Assembly (NCBI RefSeq): GCF_016859285.1
Contig: NC_053405.1
Location: forward strand, 927,760 to 991,759
DNA length: 64,000 bases
Source of the DNA: Xiphias gladius
Taxonomy: Eukaryota; Chordata; Actinopteri; Istiophoriformes; Xiphiidae
Direction of reading: 5' to 3'
In this document: piece after piece, positions 33,501 to 43,372 of the stretch
Position numbering within the stretch: the first letter of the stretch is position 1
How the letters are laid out: every line of letters starts with the position of its first letter
The notes under the pieces: generated by a model
Database searches by the model: none
What the model was told of the DNA's origin: nothing
Seen by the model: only the letters and a program-made list of their open reading frames with translations
Position numbers and translations under genes: made by a program

Positions 33501-35943
33501 AAAACAGATCAGGGAAGCAAGTAGAAATACTCTCTCCCGGAGCATGACAAATATTGGCAGGATTGATAATTCCCAAGCACAGCCCAGAGGGTTTCACAGG
33601 ATAAAACAGAATCTGATAAAGGATGAATCCCTGGCATGTTACTCACTCAGCTCCTCTCTTAGTTCACTGAGCGATGCAGAGTTTGAGGATCATAAAGCTA
33701 AAGCACAGCAAATATGGTACAAAAACAGACAAAACAAAACACTGAATATGGTGCAACAAACAAAGCCTATGACCATTCACAGCCAATATGAAGAGCAAAG
33801 CTCACCGAGCTCTGTCAGCATGGATTCAGAAGATGACCTCCTTCAGAAATGCATAACATCTGCCATGCCCAAACAGAGAAGGAAGCTTGCTGCCAGGAAG
33901 AAGAAAGCAGAAAATACCCAAAAACAAAAACAAAAGGCCTCTGATGGTTGGAACATGGATGAGGAAATGGATAGTGATGATATGGCATGGGATAAAGATT
34001 CAGACCTTAATAGTGTTGAATGGAGAGCCATACAAGAAGGTGCTAATTGTGTTGTCACTGGGCTGCAGGCATCAAAGTCTCAAGAACCATCCTCTGAAGA
34101 GACTGAATCAGTCCTGTCATTTATGTCAACGTCCAGCTTTACACCCAAAGAAAGGAAGTTTGCAAAAGACAAAAAAGCAAATAAACCTTTAGACTTCGCA
34201 CAGCGCAAGCCAGTTGCAAACTTACCAGTAGTTTTCAGAGGCAGGACAGTGATCTATACACCGAAAAAAGAGACAGCTCCCTCACAAAGACCTCCCCCTA
34301 GAAAAGTACCAACCAAACCAGATGCTCCAAAGAACCCAAATCTTGCTCAGCACAGATCAAAGAGCCTTCACCGATTAGGCCACCCACAGGACACAGAACT
34401 GTCTTTGCCAAAGAGGAGCTCTACTCCACCTCCAAGGATACCAAAAAGTTCATCCTCTGGATCGTCGCAAAGCTCTACACAGTCGAAACACTGGCAGAGG
34501 AAGATTACATCACCAACTCAGACAAATAAATCCATCCAGAAAAAGAATGCCACACCTGCTAGTAGCCCGCCAGCTAGCAGTCCCCCTGAAAGACAGGGAC
34601 GCTCTCCTGTTGTAAATCAAAATGAAAAATCCCCACCACCTAAAACTCAGAAGTCACCTGTCCGAATACCTTTTATGCAAAATTCAGGCAAGCAACCCAG
34701 ACCTCTGTCACCGCTGGTAACTAACCAAACAACCAGCAGACAAACCAATCAAGTCCATGGGAAAAGGGTTTTACCTGCCAATCGATTTGACCTGGTCAGG
34801 ATGACTTCTGTCCACTCAAATGGTGGCGAGTCTGATCGCAATGGATTCATGAGACAGCTGACTTTCATTAAGGAATCAAAGACCATACTGAGACGTGATG
34901 GATCTGCACGCAACATGCCTGGATCTCAAAATGGATCTCCCCGCAGAGCAGTTCCTGGAGCTTCAGCTGTCTTCCTTTGCTCATCACGCTGTCAGGAACT
35001 TAAGGCAGCTGTGCAGACCCCAAGAAGGGTGCAAGTAAAAGGTCAAGGACAAGCACAAGTCCAGAGGTCACACCCTGGCCTAGAGAAACAGACTACAGGC
35101 CTCTCTAGAGCGACCTCCAGTGAAAGGGATCTATCTGCAAGACGCCCAGCCAGGAGAACTAGTTCTGAAAGCCCCTGCAGGGTGGCTCAGCGAAATGGGC
35201 CTGGAAGAGTGTCCGGAGCCAAGCAGCAACAAGACAAAGATACCTTTAAACGTCACGCCTCATCACCAAGCATAAACTTATTGAGCCGAGTGACCAGCCG
35301 TTCTTCCCTCCGCTCATCGTCATCCGATTCGAGTGGAAGAGCAAAGAGCGAGGATGATACAAAGAAGAAAGGGCAGAGATCCGCATCTCGGCTGAATGAC
35401 AGAGTCACCTGGAGGAGGATCAGGGATGAAGATGTACCTCAGATCTTAAAGAACACTCTGCCACCCAATGCATTACCTCTGGTGCCTTCTCCTGACGGGG
35501 AAAAGCCAAAGCCACCAGCTCTTCCAGGAAAACTGCCAACCATTCTACTTGCATCTCGCAAGACAAGTGACGCAACAGTCCAGACAGAAGATTTTACAAA
35601 TAACAAAACCAACTCGAGCACCTCTCCAACGGTCGAAACAGTTCCGGTAATCTCTGAGGAAGTGGCCCGACTCACTCTCTTCCGAAAGATCAGTGCCACA
35701 TCTGGGAGTAACCTCCAGGATGGTGATTCAGATGGTTCCCTGAGGAGCCACAGCACTATTTCCACTGGAACGTCAGATGGCCACATGGGCGGAGTTGTCC
35801 ATTTCCGCCAAGGATCCCCCAGCAAGGCAGTCCGGGTTACCCCATTCAACTACACTCCCAGCCCCATGGCCTGCTGCCTGCAAGACACACAGAGCCAAGC
35901 AGCCACAATCAATGCAAAGTCAGGGGAAAAAAGTGAGTCGTAG
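2136..35943 (+). CDS. apc2: APC2, adenomatous polyposis coli protein 2 (complete coding set, 13 exons)
   Basis: Scaffold protein that limits Wnt signalling by binding beta-catenin and axin, and that also associates with the cytoskeleton, mainly in neurons (family knowledge). Coding exons: 2136-2276, 4502-4592, 5304-5682, 6201-6309, 7363-7476, 9113-9187, 23356-23466, 24514-24919, 25990-26088, 26173-26312, 27378-27572, 29346-29560, 30384-35943. All junctions are AG/GT and the phases agree, giving 7,635 nt, about 2,544 residues (human APC2 is about 2,300). Order seen: N-terminal coiled coil (1-60), second coiled coil (about 205-300), armadillo repeats (about 341-775), five 20-residue-type beta-catenin repeats (near 1187, 1304, 1417, 1560, 1774), two SAMP axin-binding motifs (near 1489 and 1850) and a basic Ser/Pro-rich tail. 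APC2 rather than APC: stretches such as MDLIRQQLEFEAQ and FGTSDEMVQR, the SPM-type C-terminus without a PDZ ligand, and the neighbours C19orf25 and REEP6. A nested minus-strand gene sits in intron 6. Confidence 0.96.
2277..4501. other. apc2 intron 1 (coding numbering)
   Basis: No gene or clear repeat seen apart from short CA-rich runs near 3.15 kb. Confidence 0.6.
4502..4592 (+). CDS. apc2: apc2 coding exon 2
   Basis: Residues 48-78, EVLKQLQSKLEQEAG..., continuing the N-terminal coiled coil. Acceptor CGTTGCAG; donor AAAG|GTCTGT. It ends one base into a codon, which exon 3 completes as Glu. Confidence 0.94.
4593..5303. other. apc2 intron 2
   Basis: Nothing recognised. Confidence 0.6.
5304..5682 (+). 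CDS. apc2: apc2 coding exon 3 with Gly- and Ser-rich insert
   Basis: Residues about 78-204. The start (ELHMDLTNYYELK) and the end (HHLEELYKER) align with APC2. Between them are a Gly-rich stretch (GGLGGAGLTGVGGAGSGG) coded by GGGGCGGG-type repeats and a Ser/Ala-rich stretch, so this exon is longer than I expect for the human counterpart. Acceptor CCCTCAG; donor GAG|GTGAGC. A (GT)n tract starts about 14 nt after the donor. Confidence 0.92.
5694..5729. repeat. (GT)n microsatellite after apc2 exon 3
   Basis: About 17 GT units beginning 12-14 nt downstream of the exon 3 donor. Confidence 0.9.
6120..6199. repeat. (GT)n(GCGT)n microsatellite abutting apc2 exon 4 acceptor
   Basis: GT units with a central block of GCGT units, continuing into the acceptor TAG. 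It replaces a normal polypyrimidine tract. Confidence 0.92.
6201..6309 (+). CDS. apc2: apc2 coding exon 4
   Basis: Residues about 204-240: NLLLGEIDREERERCWYFSQ..., matching the charged coiled-coil segment of APC2. The acceptor is preceded by about 80 nt of almost pure GT/GC repeat ending in TAG. The donor ACG|GTGAGA is followed at once by a (CA)n tract. The exon is 109 nt, so skipping it would shift the frame. Confidence 0.94.
6310..7362. other. apc2 intron 4
   Basis: Apart from the (CA)n tract after the donor, nothing recognised. Short TGACCTC tandem copies lie at about 7320-7340. Confidence 0.6.
6313..6347. repeat. (CA)n microsatellite after apc2 exon 4 donor
   Basis: CA units starting within 5 nt of the donor; complementary to the (GT)n on the other side of the exon. 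Confidence 0.9.
7363..7476 (+). CDS. apc2: apc2 coding exon 5
   Basis: Residues 241-278, FSLQMDLIRQQLEFEAQ..., a highly conserved APC2 segment ending DEMVQRTQ. Acceptor CGTCCCAG, donor CAG|GTGAGA, 38 whole codons. Confidence 0.96.
7703..8758 (-). mobile_element. Decayed Tc1-like transposon
   Basis: Ends are inverted repeats of about 35 bp (ACAGTTTGGTCCATAAGTAT at the left; the right end reads its complement, ...CTTACGGACCTTACTGT). Read on the minus strand near 8.1-8.2 kb, fragments such as HGGGSVMVWARMA and INDVTADGSSRMNSE-like sequence recall Tc1-family transposase, but frames are broken throughout. It lies in apc2 intron 5. Confidence 0.75.
9083..9107. repeat. (GT)n microsatellite before apc2 exon 6
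   Basis: About 12 GT units directly before TTGCAG. Confidence 0.88.
9113..9187 (+). CDS. apc2: apc2 coding exon 6
   Basis: Residues 279-303, MHVARLEQLEKELQEARG..., the end of the second coiled coil. The acceptor TTGCAG follows a (GT)n tract; donor CAG|GTCAGA. 25 whole codons. A 14.2-kb intron follows, which hosts the nested minus-strand SPRY gene. Confidence 0.92.
9188..11503. other. apc2 intron 6, part before the nested gene
   Basis: No recognised gene. A 174-codon open frame on the minus strand (10973-10449) matches no family I know and lies downstream of the nested SPRY gene; it may be part of its 3' region or chance. Confidence 0.5.
11504..12063 (-). CDS. Nested SPRY gene exon 4: PRY-SPRY domain and stop
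   Basis: Acceptor TGTTCCCCCTCAG. Encodes a complete B30.2 domain from ACYLTFDPSTANSELHL to SLCQVELDWERLLQ and a stop. Landmarks: NRKVTRVWSDHRS, PDRFECCPQVLCREGL, VYWEVEWSG, CLLGHNERSWSLEC and LYPGFWVWAYDGSVSLCQ. The domain lacks frameshifts or stops, which argues for a working or very recent gene. Confidence 0.88.
11504..15977 (-). CDS. Nested SPRY (B30.2) protein in apc2 intron 6, four exons, N-terminal half of unknown family
   Basis: Minus strand, opposite to its host. Exons in order: 15977-15134, 14245-14083, 13952-13915, 12063-11504. All three introns are GT-AG and each split codon is completed by the next exon, giving 1,605 nt, about 534 residues with no internal stop. Residues 1-281 are rich in Lys, Glu, Asp and Ser and carry imperfect repeats around PLTLLKEDLSQFKEE (about 56-80), MLSLLREDLCMLKED (about 100-120) and PLSLLKEDLSNVFK (about 147-160), then FKKMLSEKSED and FRRKFSEQNKE. 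Residues about 349-534 are a clear PRY-SPRY domain (FDPSTANSELHL, PQVLCREGL, SVYWEVEWSG, RVGVYVNWSAGSLSFY, TEPLYPGFWVW) of the kind found in fish TRIM and NLR-like immune proteins. No RING, B-box or NACHT is seen. The start at 15977 is the first ATG of the long frame. Function unknown; innate immune recognition is only an inference from the SPRY type. Confidence 0.75.
13915..13952 (-). CDS. Nested SPRY gene exon 3 (38-nt micro-exon)
   Basis: Acceptor TTTCTGCTCTTGCAG and donor AACT|GTGAGA bound 38 nt that read DQLVEDLWSVKN. Its length is exactly what is needed to bridge the phase left by exon 2 (two bases) and that required by the SPRY exon (one base), giving ...KNFACYLTFDP across the junction, a usual form for the PRY start. 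Confidence 0.65.
14083..14245 (-). CDS. Nested SPRY gene exon 2
   Basis: Acceptor TTTCTCTACAG and donor GAG|GTGAGA. In the only frame that stays open it reads AVQKHGGDDSSVVSGEDEK, then a Glu-rich stretch, then PWETLFSGISLFSLRD. The single base left by exon 1 completes its first codon. PWETLF...LFSLRD may be a worn copy of the exon 1 repeat. Confidence 0.7.
14863..14890. repeat. (AAT)n trinucleotide repeat
   Basis: About 8 ATA/AAT units in apc2 intron 6, within intron 1 of the nested gene's flank. Confidence 0.8.
15134..15977 (-). CDS. Nested SPRY gene exon 1: charged repeat region
   Basis: 281 codons plus one base. Starts MSPVEEPSQDK and ends ...EEMTCTSQT; donor ACAG|GTAGGC. Contains at least three copies of a hydrophobic-acidic unit with core (P/M)L(T/S)LL(K/R)EDL, predicted to be amphipathic helices. 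The open frame continues 79 nt past the donor without meaning. Confidence 0.75.
16765..16880. repeat. Dispersed repeat fragment in apc2 intron 6
   Basis: CAGCACTTTGTTCCAGACTG followed by CTCAACAACTGTTGGATGGA and a GACATTCATGATCC block, a wording I recognise as a common fish repeat; family not certain. Confidence 0.4.
19635..19680. repeat. Perfect 15-bp inverted repeat
   Basis: GTAGTCCTCCTGGTC at 19635-19649 and its exact reverse complement at 19666-19680, with a 16-nt loop, in apc2 intron 6. Role unknown. Confidence 0.7.
20090..21270. promoter_or_regulatory. CpG-rich stretch in apc2 intron 6, possible internal promoter
   Basis: CpGs are frequent between about 20.1 and 21.27 kb (GACGCTGCTGGCCGCGG, CGGCCGAGCCGCCGCGG) in contrast to the AT-rich surroundings. 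A 98-codon open frame at 20665-20961 has no recognisable homology. It lies 2.4 kb before apc2 exon 7. Inference only. Confidence 0.3.
21555..21590. repeat. (GT)n microsatellite in apc2 intron 6
   Basis: About 18 GT units. Confidence 0.88.
23356..23466 (+). CDS. apc2: apc2 coding exon 7: low-complexity linker
   Basis: Residues 304-340, LSGAEKPPAGEPENNT then Ser6 and Ala4 tracts, ending GGSK. It occupies the position of the human APC2 linker before the armadillo domain, which also ends in a ...NSK-type sequence followed by VE(V/M)VFWLL. Acceptor TTCTTCAG, donor AAG|GTAACA, 37 whole codons. The poly-Ser is coded by a (TCG)n repeat. The only weak point is low sequence conservation; phase and position fit exactly. 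Confidence 0.88.
23467..24513. other. apc2 intron 7
   Basis: Nothing recognised. Confidence 0.6.
24514..24919 (+). CDS. apc2: apc2 coding exon 8: start of the armadillo domain
   Basis: Residues 341-476, VEMVFWLLSMLANRDKEEMS..., including SSSQDSCIAMRKSGC and RREMRVLHMLEQIRTYC. These match the beginning of the APC2 armadillo region, which binds Rho GEFs and other partners. Acceptor CATCCTCAG, donor ACCG|GTGAGT. Confidence 0.96.
24920..25989. other. apc2 intron 8
   Basis: Nothing recognised. Confidence 0.6.
25990..26088 (+). CDS. apc2: apc2 coding exon 9: armadillo repeat segment
   Basis: Residues 476-509, IPEPVDPQICQAMCAIMKL... ending MNELG. Acceptor CCCCGCAG, donor CTAG|GTTTGT. The following intron is only 84 nt. 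Confidence 0.96.
26173..26312 (+). CDS. apc2: apc2 coding exon 10: armadillo repeat segment
   Basis: Residues 509-555, GLQVVADLMHLDQDMYG..., ending ALTNLTFGDVVNK, the hallmark armadillo sequence of the family. Acceptor CCTCCAG, donor AAG|GTACAG. Confidence 0.96.
26313..27377. other. apc2 intron 10
   Basis: AT-rich, nothing recognised. Confidence 0.6.
27378..27572 (+). CDS. apc2: apc2 coding exon 11: armadillo repeat segment
   Basis: Residues 556-620: ATLCSKKSCLRALVAQLASD, then SSILRNLSWRAD, ending LQATK. Acceptor TCCTTCAG, donor AAG|GTAAAT, 65 whole codons. Confidence 0.96.
27840..28270. repeat. Dispersed repeat, copy 1 in apc2 intron 11
   Basis: Shares CACCTCTGAAGATCACTG, CATGCTGTATCT, GTACAGATTTAACAAA and the TAGCTGTTT...TTTA(T/G)GCTAAGCTAAGC block with a second copy about 900 bp downstream. 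Confidence 0.55.
28440..28660. repeat. Long imperfect foldback in apc2 intron 11
   Basis: Arms share GCAGATTCTTGAA, TAATCCATC, ATCAAGT and GCATTAA in inverted order over about 70-90 nt each side. It may be an old palindromic DNA transposon or a conserved non-coding element. Confidence 0.5.
28795..29200. repeat. Dispersed repeat, copy 2 in apc2 intron 11
   Basis: Same order of blocks as copy 1 (CACCTCTAAAGATCACTG, CATGCTGTATCTCATT, GTACAGATTTAACAAA, TTTAGCTGAGCTCAGC), direct orientation. Confidence 0.55.
29346..29560 (+). CDS. apc2: apc2 coding exon 12: armadillo repeat segment
   Basis: Residues 621-692: ESTLKSLLSALWNLSAHS, then LAIIESGGGILRNVSSLVA, ending TREDY. Acceptor TTCTGCAG, donor ACAG|GTTGGT. 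The split Arg codon is completed by the last exon. Confidence 0.97.
29561..30383. other. apc2 intron 12
   Basis: AT-rich, nothing recognised. Confidence 0.6.
30384..35943 (+). CDS. apc2: apc2 coding exon 13: last armadillo repeats, beta-catenin and axin binding, basic tail
   Basis: One 5.56-kb open exon, residues 692-2544. It begins QILRDHNCLQTLLQHLRSHS and finishes the armadillo domain by about residue 775. 20-residue-type repeats are seen as TPICFSRCSSLSSLSS (31.87 kb), TPLVMSRCSSVSSLGS (32.22 kb), ENFSCASSLSALPL (32.56 kb), GTPVNFSSTTSLSDET (32.98 kb) and ESLACYSLSSSLSSLSD (33.63 kb). SAMP motifs are ECINSAMP (32.76 kb) and KCITSAMP (33.85 kb). SPSDLPDSPGQTMPPSRSKT and IRDEDVPQIL are APC2 signatures, and the end reads RVTPFNYTPSPM. 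Stop at 35941-35943. A consensus donor (AA|GTGAGT at 35933) overlaps the last codons, so an isoform with another C-terminus is possible. Confidence 0.97.
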
Positions 35944-38317
35944 GACGTTTAGTGGATTACTGGATGACTCTACTGTGTTCCTGAATGAAACTCAGCACTC
36001 AGGTGGGCAGACGAGGAGTGCGCTGGTCCCCATACCTCGGGTACTGACCCTTTACTTTCCCCATTCACTGCATTCAAGTTTTTCTCTCTGAACAGTTGAT
36101 CTCAGCTTCCATCTACCATTCATACAGAGTTGGATGTATGCATTGAGACAGGTCTGACATGAACAGACCTCCAATAACTTTTAGAGATGCCCTTGAGAGA
36201 AAAATCTCACATGAAGAGGAAGTGCATCTTTTTGTACTTTTTTTTTGTATTTGTAGAATAATCATTGCCTGGTAGAAATGTAGTGCAAACCGAAAGCAAA
36301 AGACAATGAACTTGATTTCAACACATAAATCACTATCGGTCTCCTGAACAGAATCGATAAAAAGAACAATATTATGCAAACTTTTGAATGATAGCTCAGC
36401 TGGACTTGTACCTGAAAAAGGTACAAACTGTGGCGGACTGCCGACAGACTTTCACAAAGGACACAAATACACCGACGTGTAAAGTATTTTTTACATACAG
36501 TGCATCAATACTTTAGGCCTTTGCCTCACCACTCAACTGAATATGATACATTGTTAGCCTTTCCTGTTACATAGGGAGCCCAGCGGCGTTTGGGGGGTAC
36601 ATCTTTGATAAAACATTCCTTCAAATTAATAGCATTTTCACTTTTATTTCATTTGTTTTATTCTGATCTTGGACTGAGGTGCACGGGTATAATCTGGGTT
36701 TTAGACATTGAACACAATGTTGGGTTATCGCTGTAAATCTTCAGTGTTTACTGCAGGATAAAAACTTAAATAATGTGTATGTTATCAAGTACAAAACTTA
36801 AACTACAAAAGTAGCTTCAAGGTGCTGTTGCTTTGCAAAGCTACAGGTAGATGCACAAGCGGGAAGGACATGGGACAAATCAATTATTTCAGATCACGAT
36901 TTAGTATATAAAAGGGCACAATTTATAATTCGATGGAACCGGTTAAGTAAAAACTACTAACTCAAGGGTAGGAGTGGGCGATAGGTAATAAAGTTCTATG
37001 ACTTTATATGTAATTTTATGTGACTACTGTTATATATTTCTGCAAAATCAATTGAGGATCTTTTATGGATAAATAACCAGACATGAATGTTTGTTTGTGG
37101 CTAATCCGGCAAATTAAATATCTCACAAATGAAGTTTCATTACATTGATGCAAAAATAATTTACAAATCCAATATTGCTATAAAGCAGTCTTGCTCAGTA
37201 ATTAGAAAAGTTGCCTGCAATAGCCTAATACAAGCAGAAATATTATTGGAATGCAACATATTATCTCTCACAGTAAATATAGTCGTACCTCCCAACCCTA
37301 CATGCAGGAATGAAATAAGTATACTTAGCACTCAAATTATTAATATGAGGGAATGATTTCTCAAACGTTTTTACCCTTATTCCATACTGGACTCTGTTTC
37401 CATCACTGCTGCAGAAAATCTTATAGCAAATGCTGTCATTTTCCAAACTATCAGCTGATCCTGGGTCACTTCACACTCTCCTGTACTCTCTGTCTTAATC
37501 GGTATTGTAAATAACATCAAGATATCCAAAACTTCGAAGCTTCCCGGTGGGCAAAAGAATCCCGGTGTTTCTCCATGACAGCATGCTAATATATTCACGG
37601 ACTGTATACACAACTGTTAACATTGTGGACACTGGATGAAGATGTCGTTATTCAGCAGTAAAATACTTTCTAAAGCCCGACGAGAGCATTACTAGCCATC
37701 TGTATTATCGTGCCGCAAAGATAATGCCATGAACTGTCAGCGTAGATGAGCAAAGCGACGACACGCCTTTGTTAATCGGATGCGATGACATATTTGGGTT
37801 TCTTACTAGATTCAGGTACGGTTTGCTGTTGGGCATTTCCTGTCAGGAAATGAAAAGATAATTTGATTCAGTGATGGCCAGGCAGGTGTGTGTCCTCACA
37901 GAAGTTATCCTCTGGAAGTCTTTATAAACGTGTTAATATCTGCTTAACTGTGTTGCTGTTAAAGTAGCGATAGGTCAAGAAGAAGTCGCATATTAAGACG
38001 ATGAATATTCTCTGTAGTTGTACCATCACTCCTCCTCGTGTGCTCGGAGATCAAAGACAGCAGAGTGCTGGACGCAACGAAACTTAATCTACACTTAGGG
38101 GCTGTTTATTCATAAAGACAAGGTTTTGTTTTTACTACTACCACCCTATTGTATTTCCAAAGCATGTTTTGAGTATGAATAAAACCCAAGTAGCTTTTGA
38201 ATGCGAACCTTTCCAAGTCCCACTGGCCATTTTAAGATATTAAAGTGACACCGTGACAATAATCTTTTGACTATCAAGCACTCACCCAGTATTTACTCAA
38301 ATATATATATGGAATAT

Positions 38318-38383
38318 GGAAATTCATAATTTCACTGATGGACATATTGACCCATATGTCCATTAGTGAAATTATGAGTTTCC
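38318..38383. ncRNA. Candidate hairpin RNA: 30-bp stem, 6-nt loop
   Basis: Arms 38318-38347 and 38354-38383 pair over 30 positions; the only two departures from Watson-Crick are G-U wobbles. It lies 2.4 kb after the apc2 stop. It could be a microRNA-like precursor, or a small palindromic transposon copy. Either strand could be transcribed, though the G-U pairs form only if the plus strand is the RNA. Confidence 0.35.
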
Positions 38384-38507
38384 AAGCCTGTGGCCGTTAA
38401 TCATGCCTCACAAACCAATCAGAGAACTCTGCAGGAGAAATTCAAGTCTGTGAATGTGTAAAAGAGTCGTGACTCCAGATAGCCAGCTGCTCTGACTGTC
38501 TCATAGC

Positions 38508-38836
38508 TAGAGCTGCAACGACTAGTCGTTTAACCAAGTAGTCAATCGACAGAAAATCAATCCGCAACTATTTTTATAAGAAAATAATGGTTTTTAGTCA
38601 TTTTTTAAGTGCAATTGTCAAATATTTGCTGTTTCTAACTTCTCAGATGTGAGGATGTGATGCTTTACTGTGTCACACTAGATAGTAAACTGAATGTCTG
38701 TGGATTTTGGACTGTTGGCCCAAAACAAGATGTTTGAAGATTCACTATTTTTTGGCATTTTGTAGACAAAACGATTGATCGAAAAAAGAACTGGCAGATG
38801 AATCGATAATGACAGTTATCGTTAGTCGGAGGCCTA
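38508..38836. repeat. Dispersed fish repeat with inverted ends (GGGCTGCAAC/ATCGATT type)
   Basis: Starts GAGCTGCAACGACTAGTCG and ends near GTTATCGTTAGTCGGAGGCC, with ATCGA-rich ends in opposite orientation. The same kind of sequence recurs at 60682-61040. Looks like a non-autonomous DNA transposon. Confidence 0.6.
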
Positions 38837-40472
38837 CCCGTAGCAAATCAACAGATTACATCTATGAGAAATAGATATTTTTTAAAGAGGCCTAGACTTT
38901 GCTCATTGATTGATGAAGACGAGTTGAAGGGGCAGACACTTGATCGGTGTGTGGATTTTATTTAGTTCGGTCTGTAACTGTGTAACCGTGTGGGCAGGTG
39001 TGTATGGGGTAACCTGTACTTAAGGAAAACGCAGCCTTGCAAGTGATGCAGTTCTGCAACGGTTTACACATGTAGGCCTAAAAATCACGTTACAGTCTTG
39101 CTGTAATGAAGACCGAATTAATCGTCCCCAAGCTTGAGAAGAAAATTTAAATAAAATATTAGATTTTCTTTGTTGCCCATAGCGCCTTACTTTAACTACA
39201 TTTTTTTTGTACGAATTCACAAACTTGAGTTTCTCATGCAGTGTTTGTTCACAGGTTTAGAAAGGTTGATAAGAAACCACAGGCTTTGGAGGTATTTCTG
39301 AACATCATTTCACAAACTCAAAATCTTTTTGTCCCTTACTGAAGCCCCTGGCTTTAAAAAGGTGAATTTCTAAAGCTTGTAGTCGAACATTTAATACTCA
39401 AAGGGATTCCCCACCCATAATCTGTCTTTTAACAGCCCCAACAACATTAAACAAGTAATGAAAACTGTGTGAATGAGACGAACAAATTCAGCCCTATTAG
39501 AAGGTCCTGGAAGTTTGTCCACCATCACGGTCAGTGGCCTTGTTCACACCTGGCTGAGATCAGTTTCTAAATCTAAATCATGTCCAAACTACTGCGATCA
39601 CATTTTAACGCTTTGCACTTTGAGTTAACTTGGTCCAAGTCACAAACTGAATATTTAATAATAAGCTCAACCTGCATGTGAACACACACTAAACAGAAAT
39701 TTGAATTATGAGATCCCAGCCTTTCACGCGTGAACGAGGCCACAGAGGCGTTATGGTGTCATGTGAAATAGGCAAAGCAACAGAGGTGTGTCATTATAAA
39801 TGTTTTCCTCCAATAAAAAGTGACGTGTTTCATTAAACCGCTGTGTTGACCCCTTCATACAGAAACAGGTGTTGGGTATAAAACTACAGTGAAGAGATGT
39901 GACCGAAAACATCTTTCAACATGGTGCTTTTTATTTGTTGACAGCTTGTGACTGTGAATCTAGAAAGGTGTGTTCAGACTGAGAGCAAAGTGAATTTTAG
40001 AGATTGCACATAGTCAATGCAAAGATGTGCAACAGCTGAGGCAAAAATGCATCACTGCTTTTTAGCCTTTACAGATCAGAAAATCACTCCCGTCCTGGGG
40101 CGTTTTTAGATTTGTTTCTTATCGGCTCTGAAAAACAACTTAAGATGAAAAAGAGTAAGTGAAATGAGGTTCACAAATCATTTAAGAGCCTGCGGTTGTA
40201 AATCAGCCATTGTAAACCTCTGAAGAAGCCCTACACAAGTGTGTAGAAAAGATTTGTTGCTGTAAAAATGTTTCTGACCATCATTTCAGAAACTCTAAAC
40301 TTTTTCTCTTTTTTTGAGCCAATAAAAATTGAAAAATTTGCTGTTTTGGGAATATCATCAACAAACCCACAAACACAGCAAGACTAAATTTTCACTTTAC
40401 TTTGTACTTGAACGCACCATCAGACCCCGTCAGTCAAATTAATATGATGAGAAATGTGTGACCTAAATGACG

Positions 40473-40479
<7 letters not shown>

Positions 40480-40506
<27 letters not shown>
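40480..40506. repeat. (AC)n microsatellite downstream of c19orf25
   Basis: About 13 AC units. Confidence 0.88.
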
Positions 40507-40697
40507 GCAGAGTTTAATTGTGGGGTCAGATGACAGCCAGCACTGGGTCTCCGGAAGCACCACCAGTGTCGGGGTCAAGGGCACTTCGGCAGGTTTGTCC
40601 TGATTCAGCTGAGTTAGAGAACAGTCGCTGAGCCGAGGCCGTCGGTTAAAAAGTCTCCTGGACAGAGAAGAAGAGTCTGTGACGGCAAGCAGTGCAG

Positions 40698-42204
<1,507 letters not shown>

Positions 42205-42981
42205 TTATCGATTTCAATGTAAAAATAAACACGGAAGTGAAAAGACGGCGGCTGCAAATCGAGCGCACAAAGTGTTTCTCCAGGTTTTCCAGGTTGAAGC
42301 TGATTAACTGACCCTAAATGTCTGCCTCCAATTCCCAACAGTGAATTTAACTCTTTAGATATTACGTCTATTTGTGGACGTACTCTTCTATACGGCATAG
42401 AAAAAAAAAATCATCCATTAAGTGTGTATTTGAATAAATTTCAACTTATGTAACATTAGCTTAGTGGCCTTTCCATTTCTCTCAGGCGACGTCCAACACA
42501 ACGCGCTGTGGGCAACAATGCTAACTAACTAGCTAAATCAGCCTGGACGTGGACATTTGTTGCAGCCCAGCGGAATATTTGCAAGCCGACTTTAACAAAA
42601 CGCCCTTATTATTCACGAAAGGCAGTTGGTATAGACAAAAGATAGCGTCGTGTTTGCCGATAAGCAGTTGTACTTTGATTCTCCAAACTGTGCAACGGAA
42701 TTCTGCATCATCTTTTAACACGCCAGAAAGATTAGCCACAGTTGCTTGTCACTGCTTACCGGTGCCGTCTTTCTGCAAACCTTCCGATGGTTCTCGGTTC
42801 CTGTTCGACCTGTCTGCCGCGACTTAAACCGGACTAACTGTCAAAAAAGGAGCGAATTCCGGAGAAAAAACAAAAACTCACAGCAGCTGGGCAGACCTAC
42901 TGCACCACGTCACCGTGTTTCCTGACACGTCAGTACGTCGACGCACAGAAGTCACGCCCCCGTGAAACGTCTTAAGCTCTG

Positions 42982-43100
42982 ACTTACTACATTACCTGAG
43001 TACTCAGTAGTCAGTACTACATCATTACAGGAATCCTCAGTAGTCATTACTACATTATTAAATGAGTACTCAGTAGTCATTACTACATTATTACATTATT
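42982..43100. repeat. Minisatellite, about 33-nt unit, three to four copies
   Basis: Units share TACTACATTA...GAGTACTCAGTAGTCAT and differ at a few positions. Confidence 0.7.
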
Positions 43101-43299
43101 ATTGTCTACGAGCTGATCATTTGACAGAGCAGTCAGACATTTGGTTTTATTCTGATTAATGCTTTTATTTCTCATCATAATGTAAATTTCTTTTATGTGT
43201 ATAAACAAAACAAAAAATGAATGACGTACATAACAGCAACAAATGCGATGAAAAAAAATGAAAAGCTCCCAGAACCAGATACCAAGGGGCAGGAAAAGC

Positions 43300-43301
<2 letters not shown>

Positions 43302-43369
<68 letters not shown>
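43302..43369. repeat. (AC)n microsatellite
   Basis: About 33 uninterrupted AC units, the longest dinucleotide run in the window, followed by an A20 run at 43396-43415. Confidence 0.95.

Positions 43370-43372
<3 letters not shown>

Larger units (their letters stand above)
35944..40697. other. apc2 3' UTR and intergenic sequence
   Basis: Extent of the 3' UTR is not decidable; plus-strand AATAAA occurs at 36987, 38178 and 39812. Contains the 30-bp hairpin at 38318 and a dispersed repeat at 38508-38836. No coding sequence recognised. Confidence 0.5.

Noticed and set aside
30364..35943. APC rather than APC2
   Set aside because: APC2-specific wording in exons 5, 9 and 13, no PDZ-binding C-terminus, and C19orf25 and REEP6 as neighbours.
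43302..43369. CRISPR-like or telomeric repeat
   Set aside because: Plain (AC)n dinucleotide run without spacers or TTAGGG units.
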